Source: Pirellulales bacterium
GTDB taxonomy: Bacteria > Planctomycetota > Planctomycetia > Pirellulales > JAEUIK01
Assembly (NCBI GenBank): GCA_019694435.1
Contig: JAIBBZ010000037.1
Location: 1-53,077 of the forward strand
DNA: 53,077 bases
Direction of reading: 5' to 3'
The notes beneath the pieces were generated by a model that saw nothing but the letters and a program-made list of their open reading frames with translations, was not told where the DNA came from and ran no database searches. Position 1 is the first letter of the stretch, and every line of letters starts with the position of its first letter. Positions 33,607-41,402 of this stretch are shown piece after piece. A program made the translations under genes and the position numbers.

Positions 33607-34323
33607 ATGAGCGCCCTGCGTCTGCCGGCGGTTGTCGTCGTCGTGTTGGCCCTGGCTGCATCGGCGCGCGCCGCGGAAGGCGACGTCCCGGAGGCGACCA
33701 AGCCCGGCGACCAGCAACCGGTCAAGACGCTCGGCATCCTGCTCTACAAAGGCTTTGAGCTGCTCGACGTTTATGGGCCTGCCGAGGTGTTCGGCACGCA
33801 ACGCAACCGCCTGCGGGTCGTAATGGTGGCCGAACAGGCCGGGCCGGTCGAATCGACTCAGGGGCCCAAGTCGGTGGCCGACTATGGTTTCGCCGACTGT
33901 CCGAAACTCGACTACCTGCTCGTGCCCGGCGGGTTCGGAACGATCCCGCAACTGAAGAACGACGTGCTGCTCGCCTGGCTGCGCGAGCGGGCGGGCGAGG
34001 CCGAGATCATGATGAGCGTCTGCAGCGGCTCGGCCCTGCTGGCCAAGGCGGGCCTGCTCGACGGCAAGCGGGCCACCTCGAACAAGCAGTATTTCCAGAT
34101 GGCGGTCGCGCAAAGCGATCAGGTCGAGTGGGTCAAACAGGCCCGCTGGGTCGATGCGGGCGATCGGGTCACGTCGTCGGGCGTATCGGCCGGCATCGAC
34201 ATGGCGCTGCACGTCGTCGCGCGGCTCTACGGTGAAGAGACCGCCGAGCGCGTGGCCGACGGCATCGAGCACACCTGGAACCGTGACCCGGATAACGACC
34301 CGTTCGCCAAATTTGCCAAGTAG
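33607..34323 (+). CDS. DJ-1/PfpI family protein, exported
   Basis: 238 residues from ATG 33607 (AAAGGA 7 bases upstream). A signal peptide (ALRLPAVVVVVLALAASARA) makes this a periplasmic member, which is unusual for the family. The fold markers are TLGILLYKGFELLDVYGPAE (residues 42-61), YLLVPGGFGTIPQL and the nucleophile elbow MMSVCSGSALLAKAGLLDG with Cys139, then ARWVDAGDRVTSSGVSAGID. It groups with the ThiJ/PfpI proteins fused to or related to AraC-type regulators and isocyanide hydratases. Activity (glyoxalase, hydratase or chaperone) cannot be decided. It is probably in one transcript with the upstream TetR-controlled gene and the small gene that follows. Confidence 0.9.
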   Translation: MSALRLPAVVVVVLALAASARAAEGDVPEATKPGDQQPVKTLGILLYKGFELLDVYGPAEVFGTQRNRLRVVMVAEQAGPVESTQGPKSVADYGFADCPKLDYLLVPGGFGTIPQLKNDVLLAWLRERAGEAEIMMSVCSGSALLAKAGLLDGKRATSNKQYFQMAVAQSDQVEWVKQARWVDAGDRVTSSGVSAGIDMALHVVARLYGEETAERVADGIEHTWNRDPDNDPFAKFAK

Positions 34324-34353
34324 ACACACGGCGTCCTGCAAAGGACGCGAGCG

Positions 34354-34692
34354 ATGGACTATTACCACATCTGGTGCGACCTGCGCGAAGGCGCCAGCGA
34401 TATCGAGCTGGCCACGGCCCTGGCCGAGTACTTGAATCACTTGCGCGATCAGGGAGCGATCGTCGGCTGGGGCCTGCGCCGGCGCAAGCTCGGCTTTGGG
34501 CCCGACGCGCTGGGCGAGTTTCATGTCGAGATCGCAGTGCGCGACCTGGCGCAGCTCGAAGCGGCCTTCCAGCAGGTCGTGCCCCGTCGCGGCGAAATCG
34601 AACGGCTGCACGCGGCGGTCTACGCGCGAATCGTCAATTCTCGCTTCGCCTTGGAGCGAGATTTTCCCGACGCGGGTCGCCGCACGGTCTGA
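34354..34692 (+). CDS. Small conserved protein, DUF6614-like
   Basis: 112 residues, MDYYHIWCDLREGASDIELA at the N-terminus, then WGLRRRKLGFGPDALGEFHV and ERLHAAVYARIVNSRFALER, with a DFPD near the end. I recall this pattern from a family named DUF6614, which resembles a dimeric alpha-beta barrel (ferredoxin-like) fold; the family name is from memory. It has no signal peptide, so it is cytoplasmic. It starts 30 bases after the DJ-1-like gene and is probably co-transcribed. It converges on the RND pump gene with a 9-bp gap. Confidence 0.8.
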   Translation: MDYYHIWCDLREGASDIELATALAEYLNHLRDQGAIVGWGLRRRKLGFGPDALGEFHVEIAVRDLAQLEAAFQQVVPRRGEIERLHAAVYARIVNSRFALERDFPDAGRRTV

Positions 34693-34701
34693 GCCCGGGC
34701 T

Positions 34702-37700
34702 TTAACCCGTCGAAACGGCTGCCGCGCGCTCGACGTCCACGTGACGTCCATCGGTCGGGGCGACAGGCCGCGGCTGCTTGCGGCCGAAGAGCCGAGTCAC
34801 CACGTAGTAGAACACCGGCGTGAGCAGCAGCCCGAACAGCGTGACCCCCAGCATGCCGGAGAACACGGCCAGGCCCAGGGCATAGCGCATCTCGGCGCCT
34901 GCGCCGGAGGCCAGCACCAGCGGCACGACGCCGAGGATGAACGCGAACGAGGTCATCAGAATCGGCCGCAATCGCAGCCGGCAGGCCTCGAGCGTCGCCT
35001 CCCGGGCCGTGGCCCCTTGTTCGTGCTTCTGCTTGGCGAACTCGACGATCAAGATGGCATTCTTGCTGGCGAGCCCGACCAGCACGACGAAACCGATCTG
35101 CGTGAAGATCACCACGTCGAGACCGCCGATGGCGATGCCGATCACGCTGCACAACAGCACCACGGGCACGACGAGAATCACGGCCAGCGGAAGCGACCAG
35201 CTTTCGTACTGCGCGGCCAGCACCAGGAAGACGAGCACTGTGGCGCCGGCAAAGACGAGCAACGCCGTGTTGCCGGCCAGAATCTGCAGATAGGTCAATT
35301 CGGTCCAGTCGTACCAGATGGCCTGCGGCAGCTCGCGCCGCGCCAGGGCGTCGATCGTGGCGATTCCCTCGCCGGTGCTCACGCCCGGCATGAGCGACCC
35401 GTTGATCGCCGCGGCGGGAAACATGTTGTAGCGCGTGATCATCACCGGGCCGCTGTCGTCGCGGACCTCGGCCAGCGTGCCCAGGGGGACCATCTCGCCG
35501 TTGGCGTTGCGGACCTTGAGCAGCCGCACGACCTCGGGCGAAAGCCGAAACGGCGCGTCGGCCTGCAGATTCACCTGCCAGGTGCGGCCGAAGCGGTTGA
35601 AGTCGTTGACGTAGTAGCCGCCGAGGAACACCTGAAGCGTGTTGAACACCTCGCCCAGGGGTACGCCGAGCGACTTGCACTTGGTGCGATCGACGTCGAC
35701 GTAGAGCTGCGGCGTGTCGGCGCGAAAGGCGGTGAACATGCCGACCAGGCCGGGCTGTTGGTTGCCGGTGGCGATGAAATCATCGGTCACGGCTTGCAGC
35801 GTACCCAAGCCCAGGTCGCCGCGATCCTCGATCATCAATTTGTAGCCGCCGGCGTTGCCGAGCCCGTCGACGGGCGGCGCGCCGAACACAGCCACTTGGG
35901 CCTCGGCGATGTCGCGGAAAAACTGCGCACGCAGCCGCGCCGCTATGGCGTCGGCCGACAGCTCGGCGCCGTGGCGCTGGTGAAACTCGTCGAGAATGAT
36001 GTAGGCCGAGCCGAAGTTCGAGCCGTTGGCCCCCAGCAAGATCGATTGTCCGGCCACGCCGATCGCATGCCGGACGCCGGGTGTCGCTCGGGCCAACTGG
36101 TCGACCCGCGCGAGCACGGCCTGCGTCCGTTCGAGCGAAGCCGCATCGGGCAACTGCACGTTGACGAGCAGGTAGCCCTTGTCCTGCATCGGTATAAAGC
36201 CGGTCGGAATGTGCGACAGGCTGTAGTAGGTCAGATACAGCAGCCCGCCGTAGAGCAACAGCACGATCAAGCTCGTGCGCAGGGCCAGGCCCACCACGCG
36301 GGCATAAAACCCGCTCGCCGCGCCGAACACGCCGTTGAAGATCTTGAAGAACCAGCCCAGCGCCAGGTTCAGCACCCATTCGAGCGGATCGCGCCGCGCC
36401 GTGGGTGGCTTGAGCAGCAAGGCCGACAGCGCCGGGCTGAGCGTCAGCGAGTTGACCATCGAGATCACCGTCGACACGGCGATCGTCACGGCGAACTGCC
36501 GGAAGAACTGGCCCGTGATGCCGCTGAGAAACGCGCTGGGAATGAACACGGCGCATAGCACCAGGGCCGTGGCGACGACCGGCCCGGTCACTTCACCCAT
36601 CGCCTTCAGCGCGGCGTCGCGCGCCGACAGGCCGTGCTCGAGATGATGCTGCACCGCCTCGACCACCACGATGGCGTCGTCGACGACGATGCCGATCGCG
36701 AGCACCAGCCCGAACAGCGACAGATTGTTCAGGCTGAAGCCGAAGGCCGCCAGGGCGGCAAAGGTGCCGACGATCGACACCGGCACGGCGATCAGCGGAA
36801 TGATCGTGGCCCGCCAGCTTTGCAAGAACACCAGCACGACGATCGCCACGAGCAGGATCGCGTCGCGCAGGGTCTTGAACACCTCGCGGATCGACTCGTC
36901 GATGAACGGCGTCGTGTCGTAGACGATCTGGTAGGCCAGTCCGCTGGGAAACCGTTCGGCGAGGTCGCGCATGGTCGCCTCGATCTCGTCGGCCACCTCC
37001 AGCGCGTTGGCCCCCGGCAATTGGAACACGGCCATGCCGACGCTCGGCTGGCCGTCGAGCGTGCAGGTGATGTCGCGGTTCTTCGCGGCCAGTTCGATCC
37101 GGCCCACGTCGGCCAGCCGCGTCACCTGTTGATCGGCGCCGGTCTTGAGGATGATCTGTTCGAACTGCTCGACCTCGGTCAACCGGCCGAGGGTGCTCAT
37201 CGTGTACTGGAATTCCTGCCCGGCGGGCACCGGCTGCTGGCCGATCTGCCCCGCGGCGACCTGCACGTTTTGCTCGCGCAGGGCGTTGACCACGTCGCTG
37301 GCCGTGAGGTTGCGCGTGGCCAGCCGTTCGGGATCGAGCCAGACGCGCATGCTGAAGTCTTGCTGCCCGAGCAGGGTCACGTCGCCCACGCCGTTGAGCC
37401 GCGCAAGCTGATCGCGCAGGTAGACCGTGGCATAGTTGCTCAGCCGCAACTGGTCGTAGCTGCCGTCGGGCGAGACCAGGTTGACGACCAGCAGAATGTT
37501 CGGCGACTTCTTCTTGGTCGATACGCCCGTGGCCTTGACCACGTCGGGCAAGGTGGGCAGGGCCAGCGCCACGCGGTTTTGCACCAGCACCTGGGCCATG
37601 TCCAGGTTGGTGCCCAGCTTAAAGGTCACGGTCAACGCGTACGTGCCATCGTTGGTGCACTGCGAGGACATGTAGAGCATGTTCTCGACGCCGTTGACCT

Positions 37701-37902
37701 GCTGCTCGATCGGCGCGGCGACCGTGTCGGCGACGACCTTGGCACTCGCGCCGGGGTAGATGCAGGTCACCTGCACCGTGGGCGGCGTGATCTCCGGATA
37801 CTGGGCGATCGGCAGCGTGTTGACCGCCACGGCGCCCAACAGCGTGATCACGATCGAGACGACCGCGGCGAAGATCGGCCGATCGATAAAGAACCGGGCC
37901 AT
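34702..37902 (-). CDS. RND efflux permease, hydrophobe/amphiphile (AcrB/MexB) type
   Basis: 1,066 residues, full length. It begins MARFFIDRPIFAAVVSIVIT as AcrB-like pumps do. The porter domain has QVTCIYPGASAKVVADTVAA and GTNLDMAQVLVQNRVALALP. The proton-relay Asp pair lies in LAIGIVVDDAIVVVEAVQHH near residue 405, and the second membrane half ends with ILMTSFAFILGVVPLVLASG. It sits in the inner membrane as a trimer and exports drugs or solvents using proton motive force. It overlaps its adaptor gene by 1 base (TAATG), so the two are translationally coupled. No outer-membrane TolC-like gene is next to it. Substrate range unknown. Confidence 0.95.
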   Translation of the reverse strand: MARFFIDRPIFAAVVSIVITLLGAVAVNTLPIAQYPEITPPTVQVTCIYPGASAKVVADTVAAPIEQQVNGVENMLYMSSQCTNDGTYALTVTFKLGTNLDMAQVLVQNRVALALPTLPDVVKATGVSTKKKSPNILLVVNLVSPDGSYDQLRLSNYATVYLRDQLARLNGVGDVTLLGQQDFSMRVWLDPERLATRNLTASDVVNALREQNVQVAAGQIGQQPVPAGQEFQYTMSTLGRLTEVEQFEQIILKTGADQQVTRLADVGRIELAAKNRDITCTLDGQPSVGMAVFQLPGANALEVADEIEATMRDLAERFPSGLAYQIVYDTTPFIDESIREVFKTLRDAILLVAIVVLVFLQSWRATIIPLIAVPVSIVGTFAALAAFGFSLNNLSLFGLVLAIGIVVDDAIVVVEAVQHHLEHGLSARDAALKAMGEVTGPVVATALVLCAVFIPSAFLSGITGQFFRQFAVTIAVSTVISMVNSLTLSPALSALLLKPPTARRDPLEWVLNLALGWFFKIFNGVFGAASGFYARVVGLALRTSLIVLLLYGGLLYLTYYSLSHIPTGFIPMQDKGYLLVNVQLPDAASLERTQAVLARVDQLARATPGVRHAIGVAGQSILLGANGSNFGSAYIILDEFHQRHGAELSADAIAARLRAQFFRDIAEAQVAVFGAPPVDGLGNAGGYKLMIEDRGDLGLGTLQAVTDDFIATGNQQPGLVGMFTAFRADTPQLYVDVDRTKCKSLGVPLGEVFNTLQVFLGGYYVNDFNRFGRTWQVNLQADAPFRLSPEVVRLLKVRNANGEMVPLGTLAEVRDDSGPVMITRYNMFPAAAINGSLMPGVSTGEGIATIDALARRELPQAIWYDWTELTYLQILAGNTALLVFAGATVLVFLVLAAQYESWSLPLAVILVVPVVLLCSVIGIAIGGLDVVIFTQIGFVVLVGLASKNAILIVEFAKQKHEQGATAREATLEACRLRLRPILMTSFAFILGVVPLVLASGAGAEMRYALGLAVFSGMLGVTLFGLLLTPVFYYVVTRLFGRKQPRPVAPTDGRHVDVERAAAVSTG

Positions 37903-39137
37903 TACCGCGGGCCCTCCCCCGCCACCGGGGCCTGGGTAGCCGCTGGGGAGGCCGTAGCACTGGGCGCTGCTTCGGCGGTCAGCGGCGCCGCCGTGCCGGC
38001 ACTAGGCATCGGTACGGTCTGCGCCGCGACTTTCATGCCCGGCCGCACGCGCTGCAGCCCGACGACCACGACCCGGTCTCCGGCCGCGAGCCCCTGCTCG
38101 ATCACGCGCAACTCGCCGTCGACCGCGCCGACCGTGACCGGCCGCATCTCTACGGTGTCCTGCGCGTTGACGACCAGGACGTATTTCTGGCCCAGCTCGG
38201 TGCCCAGGGCCCGTTCGCTCACCAGCAATCGGTCTTCCGGCTCGCCCAGCAGCACTTTGATGCGCGTGAAGAAGCCGGGCGACATCAGGCCGTCCGGATT
38301 ATCGAAGATGCCGCGGACGCGAATGGTGCCGGTCGTGGGATCGACGCGGTTATCGACGAAATCGATGTAACCCTGCTGCACGAATTCCTGCTGATCGGCC
38401 AGCATCATGCCCAGCGGACGGCGCCGGTCGCGGGCCGACGCGAGCTTGCCGGCGGCGATCAACGCGCGAATCCGCAGCACGGTGCGCTCGTCGACATCGA
38501 AATAGCAGTGGATCGGATTGTCCGAGACGAGCGTCGTCAGCAACGTCGTATCGGCCGTGACGAGGTTCCCCTCGGTGATCAGCGCCCGGCTGATGCGGCC
38601 GGCGATGGGCGCGTGAATCTCGGTAAAGCCGCGATCGAGCCGGGCCGTCTCGACCGTGGCCTGCGCGGCGCGCAACGACGCCTCGGCCATGCCGCGGAGG
38701 GCGACGTTTTGTTCATACTCCTCTTGAGTCACGGCGCCGGTCGGGCGCAGTTTCTCGCTTCGCGCCAGGTCCGCGGCCGCCTTTTTCAGCTCGGCCTGCC
38801 AGCGGGCGACTTCGGCCTCGGCCCGGGCCAGCGCGGCGTCGTAGGGCCGGGGGTCGATGGCGAACAGCAGATCGCCTTGCTGCACCAGGGCGCCGGGCTG
38901 AAACGCGATCTTGACCAGGTAGCCGCTGACGCGGGCACGGATATCCACCGATTCGACCGCGTCGAGCCGCCCGGGAAACACCTCGAACGGTGCCACCGCG
39001 CGAACCACCGGCGTGCTGACACTGACGGCCGGCGGCGGGGGTGTCACCAGGGCCGCTGGTTCCTCGCGGCAACCGCTGCCCAGACCAAGCAGCGCGAGCA
39101 CACACGCGGCCAGCCGTCCACGGCAACAAACGTTCAT
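37902..39137 (-). CDS. RND periplasmic adaptor (membrane fusion) lipoprotein
   Basis: 411 residues from ATG 39137 (GGGAG 8 bases upstream; a TTG further up is rejected). The N-terminus has a lipoprotein signal with lipobox LGSGC. Then follow the family segments: VEVFPGRLDA-like beta strand, IRARVSGYLVKIAFQPGALV (lipoyl half), FAIDPRPYDAALARAEAEVA with a long coiled coil, GFTEIHAPIAGRISRALITE (second lipoyl half), and TIRVRGIFDNPDGLMSPGFF. The C-terminus ends in a Pro/Ala-rich tail. It links the pump to an outer-membrane channel across the periplasm. Its promoter region contains an 18-bp palindrome. Confidence 0.94.
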   Translation of the reverse strand: MNVCCRGRLAACVLALLGLGSGCREEPAALVTPPPPAVSVSTPVVRAVAPFEVFPGRLDAVESVDIRARVSGYLVKIAFQPGALVQQGDLLFAIDPRPYDAALARAEAEVARWQAELKKAAADLARSEKLRPTGAVTQEEYEQNVALRGMAEASLRAAQATVETARLDRGFTEIHAPIAGRISRALITEGNLVTADTTLLTTLVSDNPIHCYFDVDERTVLRIRALIAAGKLASARDRRRPLGMMLADQQEFVQQGYIDFVDNRVDPTTGTIRVRGIFDNPDGLMSPGFFTRIKVLLGEPEDRLLVSERALGTELGQKYVLVVNAQDTVEMRPVTVGAVDGELRVIEQGLAAGDRVVVVGLQRVRPGMKVAAQTVPMPSAGTAAPLTAEAAPSATASPAATQAPVAGEGPR

Positions 39138-39183
39138 CGCGCACGCTCCCAAGCCAGAATCATGCCTCGCGCGGCACCGCAGC

Positions 39184-39212
39184 AGTATAAGGCGGTTTGC
39201 CCAGGGGCAAAC
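39184..39212 (-). promoter_or_regulatory. Promoter of the RND operon with an 18-bp palindromic operator
   Basis: On the minus strand a TATACT -10 box (39189-39184) follows the palindrome GTTTGCCC-CT-GGGCAAAC (39212-39195), whose arms match perfectly. The palindrome covers the -35 to spacer zone, 58 bases before the adaptor ATG. This is the place where a TetR- or MarR-type repressor would bind; no dedicated regulator gene is adjacent. Confidence 0.5.
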
Positions 39213-39225
39213 AAAGTGCGGGGGG

Positions 39226-39269
39226 AAAAAAGACCTCTGCGGCGGCCGTCACGGCCAGCCGCAGAGGTC
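39226..39269 (-). terminator. Rho-independent terminator of the nsrR-like operon
   Basis: The arms GACCTCTGCGGC and GCCGCAGAGGTC (39232-39243 and 39258-39269) pair perfectly over 12 bp. The loop itself contains GGCCG/CGGCC. On the minus strand the stem is followed by six T residues (39231-39226). It lies 66 bp after the stop of the haem c gene and isolates that operon from the RND pump. Confidence 0.9.
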
Positions 39270-39335
39270 CAGGTGCGTCGGATGTTGGGGCGCCCGCGAT
39301 CGTCGAGGCGGGGCCCGTCGTGCAGTGGCTCGCCG

Positions 39336-39884
39336 TTACTCAATCGGCAAGGTGTAGCTCAAGGCACCGATCGCCTCGCCCGGTTTGGCGGCCTTGTAGT
39401 GATCGTGGCACATCGTGCATTTCTCCATGACGACCGGCACGATGGTGGCGGCGCGGAGATAGGGCTTCCCGTCACGTTCGACGACGGCCTCGTGATACGC
39501 GGCGCCTGCCTTGAGCTTGGCGATGGCCGTCTTCTCGAACTCGTCGCTCGGCGCGTTCTTGTCGTTGGTGGGCAGCCCGGTCGCGTCGAGCAGGCGCGCT
39601 TCGTGCCAGCCCTTGTTCTTCATCGCGTCGAACAACGCGATAGCGGCGGTTCCGGCCGGCAGATCGGCGTCGTCGTTGACGTAGTGCGTTGTGATCAACA
39701 CGACGGCCGTCTTGTAGAGGTCGTCGAGCATCCGCACTTGCTTGCGGGTCCGCTCGAGGGCCTGCGCATCGACGTCGCCCGACCGGTCGGCGGCGACGAG
39801 CGCACCGTCGGCGATGAACAGGCACGCCGCCGCGATTGCCAGCGACGCGCCGGCGACTCCCGCTGTTTTGGTCCACGTATTCAT
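39336..39884 (-). CDS. Periplasmic monohaem protein, Tll0287/DUF3365-like
   Basis: 182 residues from ATG 39884 (AGGAG 9 bases upstream), with a signal peptide (AGASLAIAAACLFIADGALVA). Helical region followed by LITTHYVNDDADLPAGTAAI, GWHEARLLDATGLPTNDKNA and AAYHEAVVERDGKPYLRAAT, and a haem c motif CTMCH at 156-160 near the C-terminus, then GEAIGALSYTLPIE. This order matches DUF3365/Tll0287-like haem-binding PAS-type domains. It lies 49 bp downstream of an NsrR-like regulator on the same strand, so it may bind or respond to NO or redox state in the periplasm. Function inferred only from fold and context. Confidence 0.82.
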   Translation of the reverse strand: MNTWTKTAGVAGASLAIAAACLFIADGALVAADRSGDVDAQALERTRKQVRMLDDLYKTAVVLITTHYVNDDADLPAGTAAIALFDAMKNKGWHEARLLDATGLPTNDKNAPSDEFEKTAIAKLKAGAAYHEAVVERDGKPYLRAATIVPVVMEKCTMCHDHYKAAKPGEAIGALSYTLPIE

Positions 39885-39933
39885 TCCGCCTGACTCCTGA
39901 AGGAAGGAGAGAAAACCATGCCCCGTTTTCGCG

Positions 39934-40398
39934 TCAACGCCCCGCGCGCCGCGGGCGGCTTTTGCCTTTCGGCGGCACGGGCCGAAGTTCGACCAGTTGT
40001 TTGCCCGGCCGGACGACGTCCGACAGATAAACGCCGTTGAGATACTCGAGCTGAATCCGTTCGGCCTCGGCCAGGACGCTGCGCAGCCGGCAGTTCGGCT
40101 GGATTACGCACACGGCGTCGACGCCCACGCAATCCAGCAGATGTAAGTTGCCTTCGAACGCCAGGACCACCTCGCCGACGCGAATCGCCTCAGGCGCGCG
40201 GGCCAATTCAATCCCGCCGCCCACGCCGCGAATACTCCGGACGAACCCCAGACGCCCCAGTTGATGGACGACTTTGCCGACGTGGTGCGCCGAGATCTGG
40301 AAGAACTGGGCCACGTCGGCCACGTGAGCACGGCCGGGCTTGCCGGCCAGGTAGATCAGCGTCCGCAGGGCGTAATCGGTTTGCAGGGCGAGTCGCAT
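39934..40398 (-). CDS. Rrf2-family regulator, NsrR-like
   Basis: 154 residues. The winged helix covers residues 1-70 (MRLALQTDYALRTLIYLAGK, ISAHHVGKVVHQLGRLGFV, RSIRGVGGGIELA). Three cysteines, Cys90, Cys97 and Cys103 (LLDCVGVDAVCVIQPNCRL), are placed as the [2Fe-2S]/[4Fe-4S] ligands of the nitric-oxide sensor NsrR. So the protein probably represses genes and releases DNA when NO destroys its cluster. It is the first gene of a two-gene unit with a haem c protein and a terminator. Upstream (40412-40419) the sequence AAGATGCA matches an NsrR half-site, consistent with autoregulation, but the second half is poor. Confidence 0.88.
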   Translation of the reverse strand: MRLALQTDYALRTLIYLAGKPGRAHVADVAQFFQISAHHVGKVVHQLGRLGFVRSIRGVGGGIELARAPEAIRVGEVVLAFEGNLHLLDCVGVDAVCVIQPNCRLRSVLAEAERIQLEYLNGVYLSDVVRPGKQLVELRPVPPKGKSRPRRAGR

Positions 40399-40411
40399 GG
40401 CCGCTCGGTTA

Positions 40412-40419
40412 AAGATGCA
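40412..40419. promoter_or_regulatory. Candidate NsrR half-site
   Basis: AAGATGCA, 13 bases upstream of the regulator start, equals one half of the classical NsrR palindrome. The other half is not recognisable in the following AT-rich stretch, so only a degenerate or monomeric site is possible. Confidence 0.3.
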
Positions 40420-40546
40420 ATACTCGTACAGGTTTAAAATGTTTAGGTCGCGCCGCCACGCAGGTCAAGACAAACCGGGGCGCTCCTCCATTCCGGAAAA
40501 TCGGTTCATCCGCTCGCGGAGCACGCGGCGGCGGCCCTCGTTCGGG

Positions 40547-41269
40547 CTAGGCGGGCCGGCGGTCGAGCAGCTCGGCCAGGTGCAGCACCTCGATCGCCTG
40601 CCCTTGCCGGTGCAGGCGGCCGCCGATGTTCATCAGGCAGCCCGCGTCGGTCGCGACCACGCAGCGGGCGTCCGTCGCGCAAATGGCCCGGGCCTTGTCG
40701 TCGACCATTGCGCCGGAAACCTGCGGATAGCGCACGGCAAACGAGCCGCCGAACCCGCAGCACTGGTCGTGGCGCGCCAGCGGCACGAGGGTCGCGCCCG
40801 CCACGTGGGCCAGCAGCCGCTCGGCCTCGTCGACCAGCCCCAGGCCGCGCAGATGGCATGCGTAGTGATAGGTGACGGTACCGTCGTACCGGGCGCCTAC
40901 GTCGAGCACCCCGAGGCGATTGACGAGAAAGTCGGAAAACTCGTACGTTCGCGCGGCCAGCTCCTGGGCCCGCTCCAACCACGGCGGGTCGTCGGCGAAC
41001 AGGTGCGGGAACTCGAGCTTGACCATCGCCGCGCACGAGCCGCTGGGGACCACGACCGGCAGGTCGCCCTTGAACACCTCGATCGTGTGCCGCGCCTGGG
41101 CCCGGGCCAGATCGAAAAAACCGCTGTTGAAAAACGGCTGCCCGCAGCAGGTCTGCTGTTCGGGGAATTCGACCTCGTGGCCCAATCGGCGCAGGATCCG
41201 CACCGTCGCCTGGCCGGCTCCCGGCCGGATGACGTCGCCCAAACAGGTGATCATCAGCGCCACTCGCAT
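40547..41269 (-). CDS. Fe-S oxidoreductase subunit, LutA/GlcF-like (CCG domains)
   Basis: 240 residues, the size of LutA. Two cysteine-rich CCG repeats are seen: EFPEQQTCCGQPFFNSG (about 36-52) with PSGSCAAMVK, and VTYHYACHLRG with ARHDQCCGFGGSFAVRYP and ATDAGCLMNIGGRL. These bind an Fe-S cluster of the succinate-dehydrogenase/heterodisulfide-reductase type. LutA works with LutB and LutC to oxidise L-lactate at the cytoplasmic membrane. Here lutB and lutC are not next to it (neighbours are nsrR and a cyclase), so partners must lie elsewhere or the protein works with another dehydrogenase. Confidence 0.9.
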   Translation of the reverse strand: MRVALMITCLGDVIRPGAGQATVRILRRLGHEVEFPEQQTCCGQPFFNSGFFDLARAQARHTIEVFKGDLPVVVPSGSCAAMVKLEFPHLFADDPPWLERAQELAARTYEFSDFLVNRLGVLDVGARYDGTVTYHYACHLRGLGLVDEAERLLAHVAGATLVPLARHDQCCGFGGSFAVRYPQVSGAMVDDKARAICATDARCVVATDAGCLMNIGGRLHRQGQAIEVLHLAELLDRRPA

Positions 41270-41402
41270 GGAGGGCGATTGTAGTTGCCCTGGCGCGGCC
41301 GGAAAGCAGGGCGCCGCGCCGAGGAAAGTTTAGAATCTCGACCAACTGGCAATTTGCTGCGTCGATTTTTTTGGCTCTTGACCTCGGCTCACGGGTAAAC
41401 CC

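Noticed and set aside
31517..33661. 714-codon minus-strand open frame opposite copper-monooxygenase paralogue 2
   Set aside because: Its counterpart opposite paralogue 1 (24883-26856) is similar only because the sense genes are homologous; it spans the operator and has no start signals.
34741..36558. 605-codon plus-strand open frame opposite the RND permease
   Set aside because: His/Asp/Gln-rich shadow of a full-length AcrB-type gene.
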